Of a stretch of DNA of 23,532 nt, positions 19,715-23,532 are shown one piece after another (positions within the stretch are counted from its first letter, which is position 1; each line of letters begins with the position of its first letter). Under the pieces are notes generated by a model that was given only the letters and a program-made list of their open reading frames with translations, was not told the DNA's origin and ran no database searches. The stretch spans positions 1 through 23,532 of the forward strand of contig JAIPMN010007471.1 in the NCBI GenBank assembly GCA_020650975.1. Reading direction: 5' to 3'. The stretch comes from Apostichopus californicus (Eukaryota; Echinodermata; Holothuroidea; Aspidochirotida; Stichopodidae). The position numbers and the translations under genes are program-made.

Positions 19715-20735
19715 AAGAGCATGGCCCATTTATGACTTCAAGCAGTGGATAATATGACTCAACTTAGCTCCCTTAGCCAATGGAGCAGACGTGTTTATAT
19801 TAAACACATATACTTCCATGGAGCATAAAGCAAAGAGATAAAGGTATAGGCAACCCCCCTCCCCCACACCCCCACCTCTGAGCTTCCCTTTTTACCCAGT
19901 AATACATCTACCTATGGTAAGGGAGGGATAACAGCTTAGTAACCAATCACCAGCATTAAGTCTATTTCTCAGCAAAGGGGTGCCGAGGGTACCATTACAA
20001 GAAGGAATAGACCCACTAACCTAACCTATAATGTCTCCTGGGAGATCACATTTTTTCTTTAGCAGTCCATTTTGCCATGCAAACTCCTTGGTTGGTTCTA
20101 AACAACTGATAATTATGTCTCCTTATCCAGCAACAAAACTGAATGCAACTTGGCATCACTAGTGGATGAGTTGGCATTGGTAGAGAACTGACTAATGCAT
20201 AGTTAATATCTGATGACCTGAATACAAACATTAATGTATCTATAATAGCATTAACTCACTCTCTTTCAGTTTAACAATGGATATCAATAGGATGGTGTGC
20301 TGCAGGTGAACTAACTATACTCAGCCTGAATATAAAAAATATATAAATATTAAAGGAAAAAATAAATAAAAAGGACAATAATATGAACTCCACCAGTACA
20401 TACCAAGGAGACTAGGGAAATACACATTTGACCAATTATGTACCTTGTGATTGACACTTGCTTATCATTTTCTGGTTTACATTAACAAAGTTACATTTAG
20501 TTTTCATTTTCAACTCTGTTCCATTGTGACCGAGCTAATTGGAATGGCCTCAATCTAAATCATCTGCTGGTTTAAAAACCATTTGGATGCATTAAATTGA
20601 CAAGTGCGATTTGGATGTAATGTTTCTAAACTTTTAATTCTACAGATGATGGTGCATAACGATTGTAGCAATTCAACCATACAATACAATCCTTAAACAC
20701 ATGACATCACTACATCTTACAATACCAACCTATTA
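19715..20735. other. No supported gene
   Basis: AT-rich DNA with a C-rich tract at about 19852-19875. The minus-strand open frame 20046-20231 is short and shows no motif. I see no repeat here. Confidence 0.6.
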
Positions 20736-21094
20736 TTGCAGTAACATGGCCAGGCCATGTTATAGTAGTAACATGTTATAGTAGTAACATGTTATAGTAG
20801 TAACATGTTATAGTAGTAACATGTTATAGTAGTAACATGTTATAGTAGTAACATGTTATAGTAGTAACATTGTAGTTACATGGCCAGCCATGTTATAGTA
20901 GTAACATGTTGTAGTAGTAACATGTTATAGTAGTAACATGTTATAGTAGTAACATGTTATAGTAGTAACATGTTATAGTAGTAACATGTTATAGTAGTAA
21001 CATTGTAGTTACATGGCCAGCCATGTTATAGTAGTAACATGTTGTAGTAGTAACATGTTATAGTAGTATTAAACATTGTAGTAACATGGCCAGC
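20736..21094. repeat. 16-bp tandem array with a 133-bp higher-order unit
   Basis: The base unit ACATGTTATAGTAGTA contains the palindrome ACATGT. Blocks of six to eight units are separated by a variant, CATTGTAGTTACATGGCCAG, found at 20868 and 21001, exactly 133 bp apart, with a related form at 21074. The separators contain GGCCA palindromes. This is amplification at two levels. Confidence 0.93.
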
Positions 21095-22016
21095 CACTAT
21101 GTTGCTTCATGGATCTTTCGAAAGGACAGAATAACAAATTCTACGGACCAAGATGTGATGAAGACATATTATATATGATAGCTGTTATACGAGGCAAACC
21201 ATTAACCTAAGACTGCTCCACCAAAGCAAAGATGTGTGCCAGTTTACCTATACACAGTATTCTCTCAGCAATTGTATTTTCCTGCACCTTCCAATCAGCA
21301 ATGCCCGTATATTTCTTCGCCAAAGGACCGATGACCTCTGTTAATTACCTATTAAAGTTGACTATAGTTTTATCGATGATACTGAACTTTACATATATAT
21401 ACTTTACCAATGTATTATCTCTTAGCTTAAACAATAGCAAGCCCATCCACTTAAAGGGAGACTATAGGCAAAGGTACTAACAAAGGTTTGACAGACATGG
21501 ACCTTCAACCAACGACTGAAAACAGATTATTTTGTTTCTTTCATATTTTGCAATGTACTGAATACAACTGAGTTTTATTAATACTCTGATAACTTTTGTT
21601 CACAATTCCCTTGCTTTCTATTTTATTCTCTTTCTGTTGACAAAACTTCAATTCCTTGAAAACTGCAGATCTCAACCAGGTCAGGCTTATTTACAAACTT
21701 TTTCTATATTCTGTTCTCAATCACATTCAAGCAAATGTAGATTAAGTCAACCAAAATTATGATAACTTGAAATAGAACTTCAAGCACATTATTAAAATCT
21801 TTCTTATATATCAATCAATAATTTTATATTATTTGACTCCCTCTTTCCCTCTCAATTGTATCACTCTATTTAGGAGAACCCATTAAAATCACTTAAATAA
21901 TAATATGAACCTCAAGTGCAAATGTCAACTTTGGAATCCAGTTGAGGGAAAACAAAGCTTGGCTTGTTACAGCATTGTAATAATAATACTATAATTTATA
22001 TAATTACTATAATACA
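21095..22016. other. No supported gene
   Basis: AT-rich DNA. An ATG-started open frame at 21232-21480 (82 codons) has no recognisable domain, splice partner or neighbour, so I do not call it a gene. Confidence 0.55.
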
Positions 22017-22182
22017 GGCATCATCATACCCCCTACCCCCTTATAATCCAGGCATCATCACCCCTACCCCATTATAACCCAGGCATTGTCACCCCTACCC
22101 CCATTATAGTACAGGCATCATCATACCCCCTACCCCCTTATCATCCAGGCATCATCACCCCTACCCCTTATAATCCAGGCTA
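22017..22182. repeat. 31-34-bp tandem array, five copies
   Basis: Units starting GGCATCATCA or GGCATTGTCA followed by CCCCTACCCC and TTATAATCCA begin at 22017, 22051, 22082, 22114 and 22148. Unit length varies from 31 to 34 bp through changes in the C runs. The pattern of long and short units suggests that pairs were duplicated together. Confidence 0.9.
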
Positions 22183-22189
22183 ATCTAAT

Positions 22190-23340
22190 ATACTAATGGG
22201 AGTGAAATTCCACAATATTTCTCTTAGAGTGTAGATATTAAGGAAAATATCAATGACTGTTATGGCAGTATAAGAAGTGTGGAAGTCCATTAGTAATACG
22301 TTTGACCATTTTAGTACAATTTTGGGCCAGTATTGAAGAACTTTAGGTCAAATCTAAATATAGTAAATTAGAGGCACCACTTAATGCAGATAAGAAGAAT
22401 CCACACCATTTTAACCCCCCCCCCCCCCTCTCTCTCTCCTTTCTGAAGTATGCTTTCATTCAACTTTTCAATGTTTGATATATTCATTTGAACATGTCAT
22501 TTCAAATAAATTGAGACTGTATTGAATCTAACATAGATAGGTTTAAATATTGCTATCGTGGCATATACTGTAGGAATTGTAGTGTCCAGCACAGTTAGGC
22601 AAAGAGTACAAACTGAAACATCACAATTTAATACATCACAAATATTGTATACTGTACACTAGTTCTCCAATATTACTTCTCATTTCCACGATGCTATTTA
22701 CTGCTTGTATGAAAAATGGACTTTTTATCTTTTTCTTTTCCTTTTGATTTGACAGCAGATAGGTTTAAGCTAAACCACTCAATACATTAGGTATCAATAC
22801 ATATATTTCTGTGTGGTGTGGTGTGGTGTGGTGTGATGTTTGCTTGTCATGTGTACTGTGCTAACACTGACAACACTGTTTGGCAGGGCTTATTATAATA
22901 TCAGAGTGCATCAGTTACAAGGAGACAGGGAGGTGAGTAACAATGACTGGAAATAAAGACCATCCAAGTTTTAATTATTGTATGAAATCATCGCAATGAA
23001 GAGAAGTAAAGTGCAATTGATTAATTCAGTATATCAATTGTTTGGAGTGTGGTAGGTGGTGGTGGTGGATGAGGGTAGCTTAATAATACAGATAGTACAT
23101 TAAAAGAGTCTTAAAGCCCTCAGGCCAGTAAACAACAGTACAGTAAATACACAATAACTGCAAGCATCATTAACATGCGAGTTCACCTCATTCAATTGTC
23201 TGTTTTAGTATGGCCTCCAAACATAACTGTATGGACTCTTAATTTTATAACTAAAAACAAAAATATCATTAAACCAAAGGCACACTAAACAACAACATCA
23301 TAATATGGACCAACCAAATAGCCACCCCTCCCCAATCCTC
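22190..23340. other. No supported gene
   Basis: AT-rich DNA with a run of about 15 C followed by CT repeats (about 22416-22438), a GTGTG pentamer run, and a GGT-rich patch near 23050. No coding sequence is seen. Confidence 0.6.
22811..22836. repeat. (GTGTG)n pentamer microsatellite
   Basis: Five tandem GTGTG units, the last followed by ATG. It is a simple repeat with no other signal. Confidence 0.9.
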
Positions 23341-23356
23341 GCCCAGCCGTCCAATT

Positions 23357-23532
23357 CCTCTCTCTCTGTACCCCTCTCTATACCCCCCTCTCTGTACCCC
23401 TCTCTCTGTACCCCTCTCTCTGTACCCCTCTCTCTGTACCCCTCTCTCTGTACCCCTCTCTCTGTACCCCTCTCTCTGTACCCTCTCTCTGTACCCCTCT
23501 CTATACCCCCCTCTCTGTACCCCTCTCTATAC
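23357..23532. repeat. 14-bp CT-rich tandem array, cut by the window end
   Basis: The unit GTACCCCTCTCTCT is repeated, with variants where GTACCCC becomes ATACCCCCC. The array is still running at the last base, so its full length is unknown. Confidence 0.93.

Noticed and set aside
21232..21480. 82-codon protein starting at an ATG
   Set aside because: No recognisable domain, no splice partner and AT-rich surroundings. A frame of this length is expected by chance.
1..23532. tRNA or rRNA genes
   Set aside because: I looked for tRNA B-box-like GGTTCGA words and for familiar rRNA blocks and saw none. A covariance-model scan was not possible here.

Overview
The window looks like nuclear DNA of a metazoan. 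It holds one split protein-coding gene with GT-AG introns, long AT-rich introns and intergenic DNA, a decayed LINE, a foldback element and many minisatellites. There is no operon structure and no bacterial-style gene packing. The base composition, the abundance of short tandem arrays and the gene content suggest a marine invertebrate deuterostome, with an echinoderm such as a sea cucumber as best guess. That placement is inference and was not tested.

Layout: 1-5394 has no gene I can support. It contains a degenerate 22-bp ATGGCGG repeat (about 197-307), an AGGCCT-rich patch (1425-1570), a 12-bp-arm palindrome (2831-2870), a 465-bp foldback element with terminal inverted repeats (2883-3347) and the broken 3' end of a LINE reverse transcriptase (about 4003-4620). 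From 5395 to about 13640 lies one plus-strand gene. Its four coding exons (5453-9707, 10546-10712, 11467-11604, 12640-12867) join with consistent phase into a 1595-residue protein. The protein is mostly low-complexity and acidic or proline-rich, but has an ordered-looking basic C-terminus with a GGLGPD motif, two YAK segments and a final coiled coil. I read it as a JHY (C11orf63 / juvenile hydrocephalus protein) homologue, a ciliary protein; existence of the gene is much more certain than the name. The 5' leader carries three short upstream ORFs. The last coding codons and stop are repeated six more times as a 40-bp array running into the 3' UTR, followed by two Pumilio-type sites.

From about 13650 to the end no gene is visible. 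The region is dominated by unrelated tandem arrays: a roughly 60-copy 15-bp array (16058-16966), a 24-copy 79-bp satellite (17813-19707), a 16-bp array with a 133-bp higher-order period (20736-21094), a 31-34-bp array (22017-22182), a pentamer GTGTG run and a 14-bp CT-rich array cut by the window edge. A dispersed repeat of roughly 490-520 bp occurs twice in opposite orientation, once in intron 1 of the gene (9847-10365) and once at 17245-17731.

I found no evidence of a multi-gene system. The most interesting items are the very long low-complexity coding exon with an internal segmental duplication, the copying of the coding end into the 3' UTR, the inverted repeat pair, and the indel-free 15-bp array that is open in two frames on each strand.
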